From Embiotoca jacksoni (taxonomy: Eukaryota; Chordata; Actinopteri; Embiotocidae): a DNA stretch of 64,000 bases. Shown piece after piece: positions 49,670-63,412 of the stretch (positions within the stretch are counted from its first letter, which is position 1; each line of letters starts with the position of its first letter). The DNA lies in contig JAKOON010000033.1 in NCBI GenBank assembly GCA_022577435.1, positions 569,501 to 633,500 of the forward strand. Direction: 5' to 3'. The notes beneath the pieces were generated by a model, which did not search any database, had not been told where the DNA came from, and was given only the letters and a program-made list of their open reading frames with translations. A program made the translations under genes and the position numbers.

Positions 49670-52600
49670 ATCAATCTCAAGCTGTTATGTTGTTTGTTCT
49701 ATGCTTCATAACAGCAAGCATATACAACATATATTTACTTCTAAACCCTCAACTAACGGTGGTTCTGTTCACTTGCTAAATCATTCTGCAAGACAAAATA
49801 AATTTAAAAAAAAGAAGAAGCAACGTTCAAACAAAGAAAGCATTTCAGTCATGCAGGTAGATACACTGGAAAACCTGACAGTCTCTTAGCAACATCAGTG
49901 CAGGTAGACCTTTAAAAAAAATGAAGATCCGTGGGTCTACTCTATAAGTATTTGCAGTAGATCATAGCGTGCACTATATCTGCTGTCGCTGTGGTTAAGC
50001 ACATCATGACAGATAGGGGAACAACACAACAGAGAGGAGGATATGTTCAATCAATGAACTGATGACTGAGCCTTAAGAAGGCTGAAAAAAGAAAAATGTG
50101 CCATGATATCAGTCCTCGGAACAATGATGCATTACTTGTGCTCCTCCAACTGGGCCATTAGTTGGTCGCCGTGGTTAGAAATGATTCACAGAGCGCAGGG
50201 ACAGTTTCCCTAATGGTTGCCTTTACCGTCTTATCTACAGGTGCATTATCTGGAGCAAATGGCCTCAGGTGCTTATTTATTACCACAAGCCACTGATGAA
50301 TACATCAGGGATGTTTCGCCCTCTGCCTCGCACATCGCCCGATGAAGAGGAGGGCTGCCCATGTGTGTGCCTCACATCTGTGTGGTGAGAAGCAGCAGCA
50401 GTGGGATTTGCAGCTTTTCCTCGCTGCCTTTTAGGACATGGCAGGGCTGCTTCTTGAAGATTTGATCATGAAGGTTACAGGAACGCTTGTGACAGAGCTG
50501 ACTCGGGAAAATTCCCCACCCCGCCCTACCCCCAAAACGGCCCCAGTTAACACAACTTATACCAGCTGACTCACTCTCTCGGCGGTGGGAGCGCCCCTGC
50601 GTCTGGTCTGCCCTTGAAGGGAATGACACTGAAGCAAAATCAATCGAATTGGAGGACAACTCGGTCTCTCTCTCGCTCGCTCTCTCTTTTATGTGTCAAG
50701 GAGAGAACTCCTGTTGCATCCGGTCCTGATTGGCCAAGCGAGGTCCCAGTTGCCAGGCAACCATCCAGCGGTGTATGGGGCCTAGCTGACAGACAGCTGC
50801 TAATGAAGCCGGGGCGGCGGGTAGAGGGAGCATGCTGCAGAAAAAGGGCCATCCAACCCTCCTTTCTAATGCTTCACGTCCCCGGGTCCCACTACGACGG
50901 AGGTGCACCCCCAACCCACCACCACAAGCAACAATGCTCATACAGTATACACTCAATTACTCCCTTCCTGCAGTGAAGGGTTCCCCGACAGGGGCCAGAG
51001 TCAGTCACACAGACAACCCCCCCACCTCTCACACCATCAGCCACCCCACCCCCCCACCCCTTCCCCTCCTTACCTCTCACATACAAATAATATTTACACA
51101 GCAAAAGAAAGAGCTGGCATCCGTAACCACTCTGCAGGTTCAGAAGGTTTCAGAGAGATCAAGTGAAGTCTCTTTTATTCTGGAAGTGTAAAGACACAGA
51201 TGGCAGACACGGCAACCACGGAGCAGAGTGTTGATTGCTTGCGCATGAGTCACGCTCAGGTCACACATACAGATCCCGCGCAACGAGCGTCTCACCCGAT
51301 CTGTTAGGACACACTGGAAATACAATAGGAGTAGAAGCCACAGCATCACAGTATTTGGCCAATTGATGTTTCCATTGTGATTTTACGCATAATTGTGCTT
51401 GTAAAGACAAACCTTCCGCCCCAAAGTGTTTTCTTAGTGTTTTTAAGCCTCGTGACACTTCATGCATGTAGCGTTCCCGTAATGATGCAGTGTTGTACTT
51501 TCCCGCCTCTTTATTGTCTGTCTCGATGTTCTCTGAATGTCGCTGTCAAACATTTTGGGGACGCCTGATAAAACACACCCATTCGTGCGCTCTTAATGGA
51601 GCCTCACTATGTCCCTCCGCAGAGCACTTTGGCAGCCACTCTGTGCTGCCACTGGAACAGCAGCGCCGAGCCGCCAGGCCCCCCTGTGACTCGCTGCCTC
51701 GCCTGCTCATGGTGCAAATGGAGCAAAGCTCAGATCTCACTTTACCATAGAGATTTTTTTTTTTCTGGATAGATGGCATATTTCTAAATACTGGAAACAC
51801 TGGGAGGATGTCTGGCAGTTTATCAAGAATAAAAAAATTTTTGGAAAACAAACACTTGTAACCCATGAGAATGAAAACGTATCTACAATTTGTCACCAAC
51901 AACCATTTGTGAGTCTAAGATTTGTAATCAGTCTTTTTGCAGCGCTCAGAAATTGAATTTGTTATAAAGACAGACCGACTGTTACAATTTCACTAATGCA
52001 ACTGTCATCCTCAATAGTTTTAGTGGCAGTGTGCTGAGTTGTCCTTGCAAAATCAACATCATGAACAGAACAGTGACACAAACAATGAAGCTCTGCACCA
52101 CATGACCGTGATCATAAAGTAAATGTTATGGGAAGAATTTCTGTCACAGAATTTGCACCAATTTTCTGCTAAATGTAGTTTTTTGGACGGTTAACAATCG
52201 TATTGTCAGGATGCTGCTTTTATTCTGAAAAATGTGGATCAGGACTCTTGTTGCCACTGGTGGAATTTTTAAGGGAAAACAAAAGCGTCTTTATTTGCGC
52301 CCATATAAAATGTTTTCCTCCTCCTCTGTGGCGCCTTTGATTATAAATAAAATAAATGCTACTAATACATTAACAAGCGCAACATGAAATAATTAGAACA
52401 CATGAATAAATGTGACTCATCCGCTTTAATCTTTACGGGGGAGCTCCACAGATTTAACACCTCAAAGTCTGTGTGCAGGTCTTGGTGAGTTTTACTACAA
52501 ATGTGAGCAAAGTGGTGTCGATTCATTTGGGGCTCCAGAGAGAGTGATGTCACTTTAGGCAGCATCATTTAAATGTGAAAAATCTGGAGGTGTGGATTCA

Positions 52601-53935
52601 GAAAAAAGCGAGCCACTTCTTGAATCTGCTTGAAGCTAGGTGCTCGAGGCTACCCCGATCTCAGACTGAACTCGTTGTGGTCAAGTTGCATTCAGGTCAT
52701 CTCTCTAGGTCCTTAGTGGTTATCTTTTTTCTTAATAAAAGCAAAATATCTTCAAAAAATAGATGAAAAAACACCACTCTTTGGTGTTTTTATACACTAC
52801 AGTATGTCTATATGTCCATTTGACCAGTCCCCTTCCTCGTTTTGAAACCTGCACCTGCAGACGTCCAGCTCGTCGCATCATGTCTGACATCGTCCATATG
52901 CAGTGAATCTTGTTATGTGGGATAAACAAGATTCTCGTGTCTCTAGATAGATCGGGGCCTCCCCTCAAGGTCTTTGAGCCGTCTCTCCGGGCGACGGCTG
53001 ATTGATGGCGCTCCACAAAGGTTTCATGAGGCCAATGTCAAAGGGCCTTGTACTCTCACCTGCAGCGATTCCTGTGTTTCGTGGAGAATGATGTACCACC
53101 TGTCACCACCTGGTCTATCATGGGAGTATGCAGCAATAGTTACTCACTCACGTCACATCATATTTTTGAGTAACAGGTATTTCTTTTATCAGAAATCCAT
53201 GCAATGTCTTACAGCAAAAATGAGCCCCCTGATTGCCTTAAAGTGACAGGAACGTTTCAAAGTGTATAAAATAGCCCCCGTCCTGCTGTCTTCCAAACAA
53301 TGCATTATTTCCTCCTGAATGTTGTGTGCTCTCTGTTTCATAGGCAAAGTGTCTCGGCCCTGCAGAGAGGCCAAATAGGCAGCGTGCATGAATAATTCAA
53401 GGTAGCGGTAGCGAAGGCAGGATACACATCGAGTCCTGGGAGACTGAAAAACCAGCAAAATCTCACCAGTGCTAGACTGGTTATTCAGCCTGATGCGGGG
53501 AGGCGGGGAAGACACTTCAGCCTTCTTCCTCTGAGCCTTTTGGGAGGTCTCGACGGAGGACAGTTTTCTGGTTGGAAATAATACAGAGGAAAATCCCAGG
53601 AGCGTCAGCGGAATAAGAGCTATGGCTGCATTTGAGGTAGTAATTGGCTGAGGTTAAAGACCTGGATGGAGTATACTGTAGTTTACCACAAACAGAAAAA
53701 AAAAGTAGCAGCCTGCAGCAGGGTTATTACTTATGTGAGTGAGAGTGCTGTTTGAGTGGAAATAGGTGCAATGTTTTGATGTGAAGCGTGTCATTCACGA
53801 ACCCCCTGAAATTAACTGCCTCTTTTTGTTCCCGAGGGACGGATGAAAATGGTTTTAAATGAAGGTGGGTCAAGACATCAAAACATTTCAATGAGCTCTG
53901 GGCAAAAAGCATGAAAAAAGAAGAATTGGCGAACA
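49670..53935. other. Non-coding, nothing recognised
   Basis: Includes a GC-richer part at 50.5-51.1 kb with C-rich runs near 51020-51060. No exon, transposon or RNA gene was identified. Confidence 0.5.
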
Positions 53936-53937
53936 TA

Positions 53938-53960
53938 AAAAAAAAAAAAAAAAAAAAAAA
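53938..53960 (+). repeat. Poly-A tract
   Basis: About 23 A. Confidence 0.9.
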
Positions 53961-53999
53961 CCTGATGGAGCAATGAATGAATCACTGGATTAATTAATG

Positions 54000-54410
54000 A
54001 GTGGATAATTAGGACTCATCTATAATGCCAGGGAAGCATTCCTTGAATCCGCTGCCAAGGAACCTCCATTCCCCTCCAACGGACCTCTAAAAAGTACATC
54101 CCTCCTACAGCATGAGCAGCGCTGGACGCTCTATTTTTGTACTCGCAGCAGAAGTATAAATAACACGCCCAGGCAGACTGATTAAGTTTTCTGGGGACTG
54201 GAAAAGTTTCGAATTAAACAGAAATGCTAATTAGCCAAAGCCTTCGGGCATGAAATGAGAGCGAAGCCCTGTACAATCTGTGACTCCGCACATGCCTGCA
54301 TACGAAACTGCTGTCGACATGTAATCAAGAGATATCGGCGCAGACGGTGATCAGCACTGGCAGTGAGCAAACAAGCAAGTCACTGCTTATTGATGTTTAA
54401 TCCGTAGAGT
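54000..54410. other. Candidate conserved non-coding segment
   Basis: Unique sequence with many TAATTA/ATTAAT motifs (GGATTAATTAATGAGTGG near 53989, GCTAATTAGCC near 54227) mixed with CpG-containing stretches. It has no repeats and no credible frame. Texture only. Confidence 0.25.
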
Positions 54411-54449
54411 CCTGTCGACTTCCAGGTGAATATCAGAGCCATTTTTCAA

Positions 54450-57400
54450 TTTTTATTGGTTAAATTTGTTTCAAATGTGTCAACATTTGACCTTTGTAGA
54501 TGGAGAAAGTGGGATAAGTGATCTGAATTTTGTTTGTGGTGAACGATTACAGCCATCAGATCCCACTGTGAACAGTTTTCATTGACCACCGTTGACAAAA
54601 AAAAAGGTGCTACACTGCACTTTCCAAGCTCAAGAGAAAGCTGACATGACTCAGAGACAGTCAGCTGAAAGTCCATATGGTTTAAGTGAAACAAGTACAC
54701 TACAAGGCAAAAGCAATCAGGCAAAAATCAAGTTCCAGATTCGCAGGCCGAGGTCAGAAACTGGCCTGAACGAATGAGGACAACGAAGGACTGGGAAGCA
54801 CAGTGTGCTTGAGATTTCAAGGATAAGGACTTTTATCAAGGATGGTCTGAATAATGATCATCGAAGGAGTGTCAGCATGATAGTTTTGAGGCAAATTTGT
54901 GGAGGGGATTTAAGACTTTTCAGGTAAACATAGCACATGTATATGCTTTAGATTAGTATGTTTGTTTTCATAAAAGATTGACTGAGACAGCAGATGTGCA
55001 GATATGAAAATGGGCTTCACAAAAAGTAATTACCGGTCAAGTTGTGCATTACCAGAAAAACAGAAAAGGTTTTTTTTTGTTAAATATCAGTTCTAAATTT
55101 GCGAATATTTCTTTCGGTTAAAAATGTAAAATTATGCTTATGAAGTTGCCACTTCCTGAAAACAGATGTTACAAAAAAAACCTCTTGGTAAATCTGATTA
55201 TAAATGAATCAACAACAATGTAAAATGGTGTTTATCTGCAAACAGGCAGTACCTGTATATTTTGTTTTATTTCCCCAAACCTCATCATGCACCAAAGCCG
55301 TCTGGCTGACAACTGTGATTCTCTTTTTCCAGCTGTCTCTGGAGCTCTCCTTGCTGTCTGTGCCAAGAATCTGACAGATACCCTGGGTTTAGATTACTGC
55401 CGAGGACTCCATGCTATCAGTCACTTCCCAGTCTAAACCCCCAGTGTCCCTCTGCCATCAGCCTCGTCTGGCTCTGCGGAAAATTTTTGACGTTTGATTC
55501 AATAAGGGAAATCGACTTTGAGCTGCTGTTCTCAACACAGTCACAACCGTGTGATTTCAAAACCCTTTTAAAACAGATAAATCCCCCCAAAATAGATCAT
55601 TTGAATATGTCTCAGCCCATGTTTATTGATGCTGAACATATTCAACAGCGTTACAGAAGACCGAATCACAAACCAAGTGTCCCCGTGGGGGGAAATGATT
55701 CAGAGGGAAGATCCGGGTTAAAGCAGAGAGTGACAGTCCAATAAAAGGTTATGACACACATATATGTAGTTGTGAGACTGTAACTGTATGTTTCCTCACC
55801 CAGTCACAAAGCTGCATCACATTTTTCTAACCTCGTCCGTGAGCTTCGTCTCACCTTCCTCACACACCAGGCAATTCAAGTCTCTACTTTTCATGTAGTG
55901 CCCCTGGAGGACAAGTCTTCTCCTTCCCCTTCCTTTTCTCTCACTTGTGTGATCAAACAGGGAGGTGGGTATATGTGCCAGGATGTGGAAACGGCCGGAG
56001 GCTACGTTTACGCTTTTGTTGAACTATAGGAACCAAAGATGCTACAGCAGGCTACCAGCTGACGGTATTACATGGCTTTAAACGCACCAAAAACAGACAG
56101 TTTCATCAACAAATGAGTAATATTTTTTCTTCAAGGAATGTTTTCGTAATCCACCTTTTTCACTTGGATGAAAGTTAATGGAGGCAGCTGGCGAGGCAGC
56201 GAGGCAGTGAGACAGCTAGCTGACTGTGCAAAGGAAAATCTGCCTACCAGCATGTCTTATACTTAGTAAATAATACATATCTCATTTGTTTTATTTATTT
56301 ATTTAAAAACATTTTTTTGAAAATGAGTTAGGTCAGACTATGTTCCTCGTCTCTGTGATGAAATAAGCTAAGCTAAGCGGTCTTTGGTGGTAGCTTCATA
56401 TTTAGAATCCAGACATGAGAACAGGAAATTGAAAAAAGCATTTAATAATGACTGAATATGCATTTAGCACCCAGTAAATGCCGAGCTAATCCGCAGAGGG
56501 GCAAGAAAAAGCAAATGTGAATCAATGGATCAATCAGGAATGCTGTGATTTCCAATGATGGACTCGCGAGGTTTATATAGCGCCGAATCCTCAGGACGAC
56601 ACTGAAGGCTGCAAAGACTTCTCCAGAGGTGGAAGGTCGTTCAGTGGTGCCTCCCTCGAGAGCGTCCAGGAACACAGCAGGCAGGAAGCTAAATGCATTT
56701 TAAATTCTTCAACATTTTCCCTTAATCATGGCAGGTCAGACCCCATCGACCCGTGGTGGCATTTCACCAGGGTCAAGCTCATTCCAGTGCATTTACAAGC
56801 TGAGCTATTGGCTTGTAACTCCCAGTCAGTCCGCCTTGACCGGACCATATATTACATGATCAAGGTGGTATTGACAAAGCAGTTGTATTCATAGCTTAAT
56901 CACATATCTTATTGTCATGATACACAGAAACGCATTTGAGCACCTATATGGAATTGGTAGAAAAAAAAAAAAAAAAGTCACCAAAGCATTTAGTTTCCAG
57001 TGCACACATTAAATTATCCACCTCTTGATCTCCTGGCCGACACACTTCCCTGACTGTGCGCTGATCCAAACGGCTGGCTGCAGCTGCGGTCCGTGCTTTC
57101 AGGCCAACATTGTGCCGAGATCGCAGCTCGCCGAGTGAAAACACGTAGCTCTGGGAGTGGGATGAAATCAACTTCCTTCCTCATTAACAGCAGAATAACG
57201 TATGGAGAAGCAAAGGTCAGCTGCAGTGGCCAAGCTGAATGTCAATAATCCGCCAGCGTACTCCAGCGCCACATCGACACTCCCGGTGAAGCCTGTTGAA
57301 CAGAACTGTACAGCACGCCCGGTGAGTTTGCCTCAAACGGCAAGAGCAAACCTTTAAAGGCAACTGTTTCAGTCAGCCCCTCACAGTCAGATCAGAGGTG

Positions 57401-60400
57401 ACTCCATTGAAACTGTGCAACCTTCTGGGACGTCCATGCTCTCAGTGTGTACAGTAGAAAAAGATAAAGCCAGATCTTGTGCTATCTCTTCACCTGTAGA
57501 TATTTGAGTCCTCATTTCAATTTTTCTTTCATGCTTTGCTGCAGCATGATTTATTCATGACTACTTTCTGGTCGAGCCATCCTCACAGGAAGGCCTAAAG
57601 GAGAATCAATAGAGGCTGGCATGAAGAAAAGCTCTCTTTTTTCTCTCCAAATGTATTCTTCCTCTCTTTCCTGTGGATGACTTATTCTATTATGATGGCT
57701 TATCAGAATCAGAAAGGTATCCCCTGCAGGTGAGGGCTATTTAGCCGGTTTCATGAAAAACTTGTAAGTGTCAAGTGAAAAAAATCCCATGACTGAACAT
57801 TGGATGTAATTTTTAGCTTTAAGGTAACATACATTGAGCTTTAGGTTGGTTTAAGATAGTTGTGTCTGCTATTTGAGATTATTTGATGCACAATTCTGAG
57901 TCAAGACTGACTTCCGAAACTCCTTACCTCCACCTTACCCTGAAATGCATTTACACTACAGCTTTATTTCAGGATATTTTTTTGTTTTCAAAATAAATAG
58001 ATACATTTCCAATTTGAAAAAATGGGAACAAGAAATAATGAATGTATTTATCTCATAAAAGTCTGTGATGCAGCAGATTCTTTGTGGAAAAAAGCAGGAC
58101 ACTCCTGATTTTTTTTGGGTCTCCCCAGTGCAACTCTTTCAGAATTACTGACTGTCAACGTGCATTCATACTCATAATTTTATAATTTGTCAATAAGGCG
58201 ATCAAACCAGTTCATTTTACCTCCACCTCACGTTAAGTATTGATTGTGGATATGTCTCACCGTCCGCCTTTAAGCCTATGTTCTGCTGTATTTCCCCAGA
58301 CTGAGTACGGACAGGTAGGCCGAGACAGAGCAGACAGAGATGGAGTTCAAACAGCTGTGTTATTGATCTGAGATTGTGGAGGTCGGTGACAGGTTGTCAA
58401 CTTGTGAGACTATATCTGAGATGGACAGCAAGGACAATGTATTTTCAATGTGTTGTTAAAGGATGCTTGTCACAATAAAAAAAAACTTCCCATTTACTCA
58501 TATTTTTTCCTCTTACATGACTATTTTAGTGGCATTTTTTTAATTTTTTTATGTTATCCCATGTATCTTGCAATGGGATGATTTAGGATATGAACCACAT
58601 TCACAGAGATTTTGCAGAATGAGTCCATTTGACTTGCTGGACTGTCTCGTCTGGGTGAAAAAGGATACCTTGGCACCTTTTATTTGACTGGGCGTTCTGC
58701 CAGTAACCTAGAACATATTTTATTTTTTGCAGCCCAACACCAAACACCAGCAGCACACCCTCACAATATCACATGCCAGTTTGTAATGCACAGTGCTTGC
58801 AATAGTTTTAGAGTCTTCACATGCATAAATTAGACTATTTTTGTTAAATAAGGAGAGTTTTCAGTTTATAGTCCCATTTTCTGTGTGCAGAACGTGGCGA
58901 TTCTGTAATAAAGAGGCTCTGTGAAAGAGTGAGTCAGCACACTGGGTCAGGGTAAGAAAGCAGGCTTTAATCTGCGTAGGCTGAGGGGCAGGCTGAAAGA
59001 ATTGGAGACACGACAAAACTAGAATTAGCAATGAGCTTTTGTCTACATCACACCGAAACTTGGTGCAGAGCGAGGGTCAATTTTTCATCTCTTTAAGGCT
59101 GCTACAGAGGAACGAATGCACAGAAATCATGTTTTTCAAGAAATATTGCATTATTCAGTCACTCTGAAAAAAATCACCCTGTCAGAAATTATCATCTTTC
59201 TTTTGAACAACCACAACCCGCTCAAATTTTATTTACGTAATCCATCTTTACGATTTTATTACATCTATCAGTCTGTATGGGAAAAAAAAAAGTATTGATT
59301 ACTATGATTAGCAAAAATTTATCAATTTATTTAAAAAAATTAGGCTCAAAATGTTCCTACTTTTCAGAAATATCCTGTACTAAAACTTGGTCTTCACAAA
59401 GATATAATACCTCCAACACATTTGGCCCTATTTTCTGTACTAATGTATTGTAACTAAATATAAATAATGTTCTCACCAATTTATACTTGTGTTCTTTTCC
59501 TTTCACACGTTCCTATCCTCCTTTCATGGAAACCAAAGATCACAAACAAAATGTTAACACCTTTGATTCATGAGAACAAACACAATATGCACTCAACATG
59601 CCTCATTACGACACTAATCAGCTCCTGAAGCTTTCTTCTGTAATTGAGGTTTCTATAGTCATTCTAGCTGCAGAAAAACATAGTCGTTTATTTCTAATTT
59701 TGTATTATTTGGATGATGACATCGTCTGCCTGGACCCATGCAGCGGTGGTGACTTTGAGTTTGAAGATAGTTCACAAAATAAATGTTTATGTGAAAAAAG
59801 TTGGATAAAAATCACATTTGCCCAGGGATTTGATATCAATCTGTGTTTATTATGGTTTATGGATGTATCAGGCTCTAATTTTGTGGATTAACACAAAGGC
59901 TGTAAACGTGGGTCAAACACAGCAGAAAGGCTAAATACTGTTCTCCTGTTGATGAATTGATTTCTGGGCTTTATTGAAGGTGATGTGGACGACTGCAATT
60001 TACGTGAAGTCATTGTTTTCTTGCTGTGGGCTTCAATACAGCGACGGTGATTTAATCTCTGTTATGAAGCGTGTGTTTGATAAAGGTGCTCCGTGGCTTT
60101 TATGAACCGAGTCCTCCACACCGCCAACATATTTCATAAACAATATCTGAGGTGTCTCGTCCACGTAAAAAATGATTCAGCCCCTGTCGCCCGTCAGTGT
60201 GATCAAGATAAGGGGCTGCGGTGGGAATATGGTGTTAATAAATATGATCTATACTGCACACCACGCTCGAAGATCAATTGTCCCGTCTAGCTCTAACGTG
60301 GTTGGATGTCATTCGATCTCCACTGTGCGAGCCACACAGCAGTAAAACCGTGGTAAAGAAATGCAAGGAAACACAGAAAAACATATAAGTTGAATTACCA

Positions 60401-61080
60401 GCGAACCACAGCAGAAGGGTGGTGTTGGGAAACAGTGTCTTTGCAGGGTGACGACTGAATCGAGAGGTCGCATACATGACGACAACAACAGCCCACTTGT
60501 GCATCTTCCCCTACTGCCCAAATGCACTCTTTGGGCGAGTTGACTTCAGACCAAGAAAACTGCAGGAAGAGCTTTTGACTGCAGTTAAGCCAGCAGATAG
60601 AGTAAACCTCCACTTCACACCACAGCGTGGCGATAGAGGAAAGTGTGTACAAGCTCACAGAGACACGCAAGCGATGGGATTTATGTATGGTGGCCCTTCT
60701 GAAAATAATTCCGGAATTAAAGATATTGGCTCCGAAAACCGAGACGGCCAAAATGCCAGACTCATTAGAGAAAGCAATAGTTAAAAAAAACTGAAAGCAA
60801 ACAAGGAACGAAAAAACTGAAAAACTTACAGGGGATGAAGCTCACAGATTATATACACGAGGGCGGGCAGACATTTGGATGAAGGTGCACATAATCAGGG
60901 TGGGGCGATGCAATCACAGACGGGAAACACACGAGGGCAGGAAGTGAAGACTTCTGAAACGAGACGGAGAATGAGTCACCAAAATAAAAGCGGAAATGAA
61001 ATACTGAAAATGATCGATAAATAATATTTATACAAAAAGGGGTTTACAGTATAAAGTACTTGTATATAAACCAAGTCTGT
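54450..61080. other. Non-coding, nothing recognised
   Basis: AT-rich sequence with short homopolymers. Open frames do not exceed about 118 codons and carry no family motif. Confidence 0.5.
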
Positions 61081-61094
61081 TTTATTGTTACATA

Positions 61095-61183
<89 letters not shown>

Positions 61184-61192
61184 GCACACACA
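61095..61192 (+). repeat. Compound (CT)n(CA)n microsatellite
   Basis: Six CT units followed by about 40 CA units with CG variants at the end. Confidence 0.97.
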
Positions 61193-61990
61193 AACCCACA
61201 CTTTTACAATGGTCTACTCAGACATCCACTGGCCAGGGAGGAGCTGTCTCCTAGCAACTGGTTCTCAGATAAAGCATTTGGCCAGCCAGCTTTTTTTTTT
61301 TTCTGGAGCAGAGTACACTGGCACAGCACTGTGGTGGGTCTGATGAACTGAGATTAATTCAACACATGCGAGGGGGGCAAAAAAAAAAAAGAAAAGAAAA
61401 AGAAAGATTGTTAAATTTAAACCAGGAAACACAAAGCAATAAAAGCCAACAAAGCCATCGACAGACTGAACAAATTGCACTGTTTTGAATGAATTACGTC
61501 TTACATATTAGTCTTGGCGATGAGTGGAAATGGTGCCGCTGATTACATCACAGCCTTGTCAAATTAATGCAGTAAAGCAAAGCGCTTCATCGTGTAGGAC
61601 ATAAAATCCCCCGCTGGACAGATTTACATTGATTGAGCACAGTGAGATGAGCGGAACACACCCCTTTAGGTAATAAAGTGCCACAGTCAATCACCCATCA
61701 GACTCACATCACAGCTGTATCCCTGCCAACGCGGCCTGACGGGCAAGTTCCTCCACAAGCTGTCCAGCAATATGTGGGGGGGCCTGTGTGAACTGAGAGG
61801 AATACAAAGCCTGGAGGGAGCAAACTTTGAGGTTGGTGAAATTGATCTCCGTAAGCAGAAAACAGGATGCAGGATTTCACAAAGCAGTCCTGCAGAAAAC
61901 GATGTCTACTGTCTGCAGTCGTTTGGTTTATCCAAGCAATTATTTCGATGACATTTCACAGAAAATCACCTATTTCTGCACGTGTGTGTG

Positions 61991-62491
61991 TTTTTGCAAC
62001 ACCGGTATCACGGAAAAGCGTGACATAGACACGCCCCTCCACTACAGCAAAAACGTGAGATAGCTACGCTTGGTGCTGTGTAAGCATGAAAGTTACACGT
62101 TTGTTGGACGAAAATGAAACCGACTGCATGCTTCGAGCCACGCGATTTACAGGAACATTCAATAAAGTGACAAAAAACATGGTTTGGGGGTTAGGAAACT
62201 AAAAACAAAACCTGAAGAATAACATTGTCACCTTCTGGGTTCATACCTCATCGTCCCACACCGGGACAACTCTACTGACTGAAAAATGTCCTTTGTACTT
62301 GGTCTCAGTATATCTCTTGCGGTACCTTGGTCACATGTTCCTTTGCGACGTGACATTTCTGTGCTTGCAAGTTTCACGCTTACAAAACGTGTAACTTCCA
62401 CGCATAGACAGCTCAAAGCGTGGCTATCTCACGTTTCGCTGTAGTGGACCGACATGTCTATTTCAAGCTTTGCCGAGATACAGGGTTGTGT
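61991..62491. mobile_element. Foldback/MITE-like element with ~120-bp inverted arms
   Basis: Left arm about 61991-62112, right arm about 62370-62491, with a loop of roughly 260 bp. Exact arm-to-arm matches include CCACTACAGC (62039-62048 with 62438-62447), AAACGTGAGATAGC (62051-62064 with 62423-62436) and GTTACACGTTT (62092-62102 with 62385-62395), all in the same order. Between these the arms are about 75-80% identical. No transposase is present. Target duplications were not clear, so the superfamily is unassigned. Confidence 0.75.
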
Positions 62492-63029
62492 TTTTTTGAC
62501 AAAACAAAGTACCTTACATGGAGGGCCAAGACAACGAGGCCATTGAACTAAAGATAGAGGTAACACAAGGACACATAAGGACATGAAATCTCATAACATT
62601 CACATTTACCAATATAGTGGTTGGTTTGAAAAGGGCAACATCTTGTCTGTAACTAAAATCTCATGAGAAAATTTTGGCTTTGATCATGCGAAAGCAATCG
62701 GTTAATTTCCTCCCATTAAATGAGCTTTTCTCAGGAGGTGTCAGGGTCGATTTTTGCAAAAGAAAAGGTCTTTAAAAAGGTGTCAGCCCATTGAGATTCT
62801 GAACACTGTGTTCAGCGTGTTATCTGGATCCAATTCGGCGCGAAAGAACCATCCCTGTCTTGAGGGATACATTCACGGGAGCCAAAACTCTCCAGACTGC
62901 CTCTCCTTCTCCGTCTCTCTCTCTCTCAGCGGCAGCCCATCTCCAGCAGCGCCGGCCTGTGTGATCTACCTGGGTAGATGAGGCCGGTCATGAGCACTAA
63001 TAGAGCAGACAGTTCCAGTGGAGGTTGTT

Positions 63030-63082
63030 CTCTCCCTCTGAGCCGGAGAGAGAGAGACAGAGAGAGAGACAGACAGAGATGT
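63030..63082 (+). repeat. Imperfect (GA)n tract
   Basis: GAGA runs broken by GACA. A TCTC-rich run lies at 62900-62930, so the two could pair. Confidence 0.8.
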
Positions 63083-63399
63083 ACCGCAATCGTCGTCCAT
63101 CGATGTGATCTGCTGTGTCTGCTGCATTCCAGATGAACGCGATAAGAGCGCTCTCATGCATCCGCCTCCGCAACGGGGCGGCTCATAGATCAGTCCTTCT
63201 TCGGGCGGGACATCGTTGTGCTGCTCTGTGCGGCGTGGAGTCAGTTTTATTCGTCAGCTCGTTAGACCAAAAAGGGAAAAGTTTTATAACTTGTAACTTT
63301 ATGCGACAAAAAAAAAAAAAAAAAGCCCCATCAGCATGGTGACCTCTTTTATTCCTGAAGCCCAACTTTTCAGAATGACACGATAATTAATTGTCTCTG

Positions 63400-63412
63400 A
63401 GGTCAAAGGTCA
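63400..63412 (+). promoter_or_regulatory. Exact DR1 (AGGTCA-A-AGGTCA)
   Basis: Two perfect half-sites with one A between. No repeat family was recognised around it. Confidence 0.4.
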
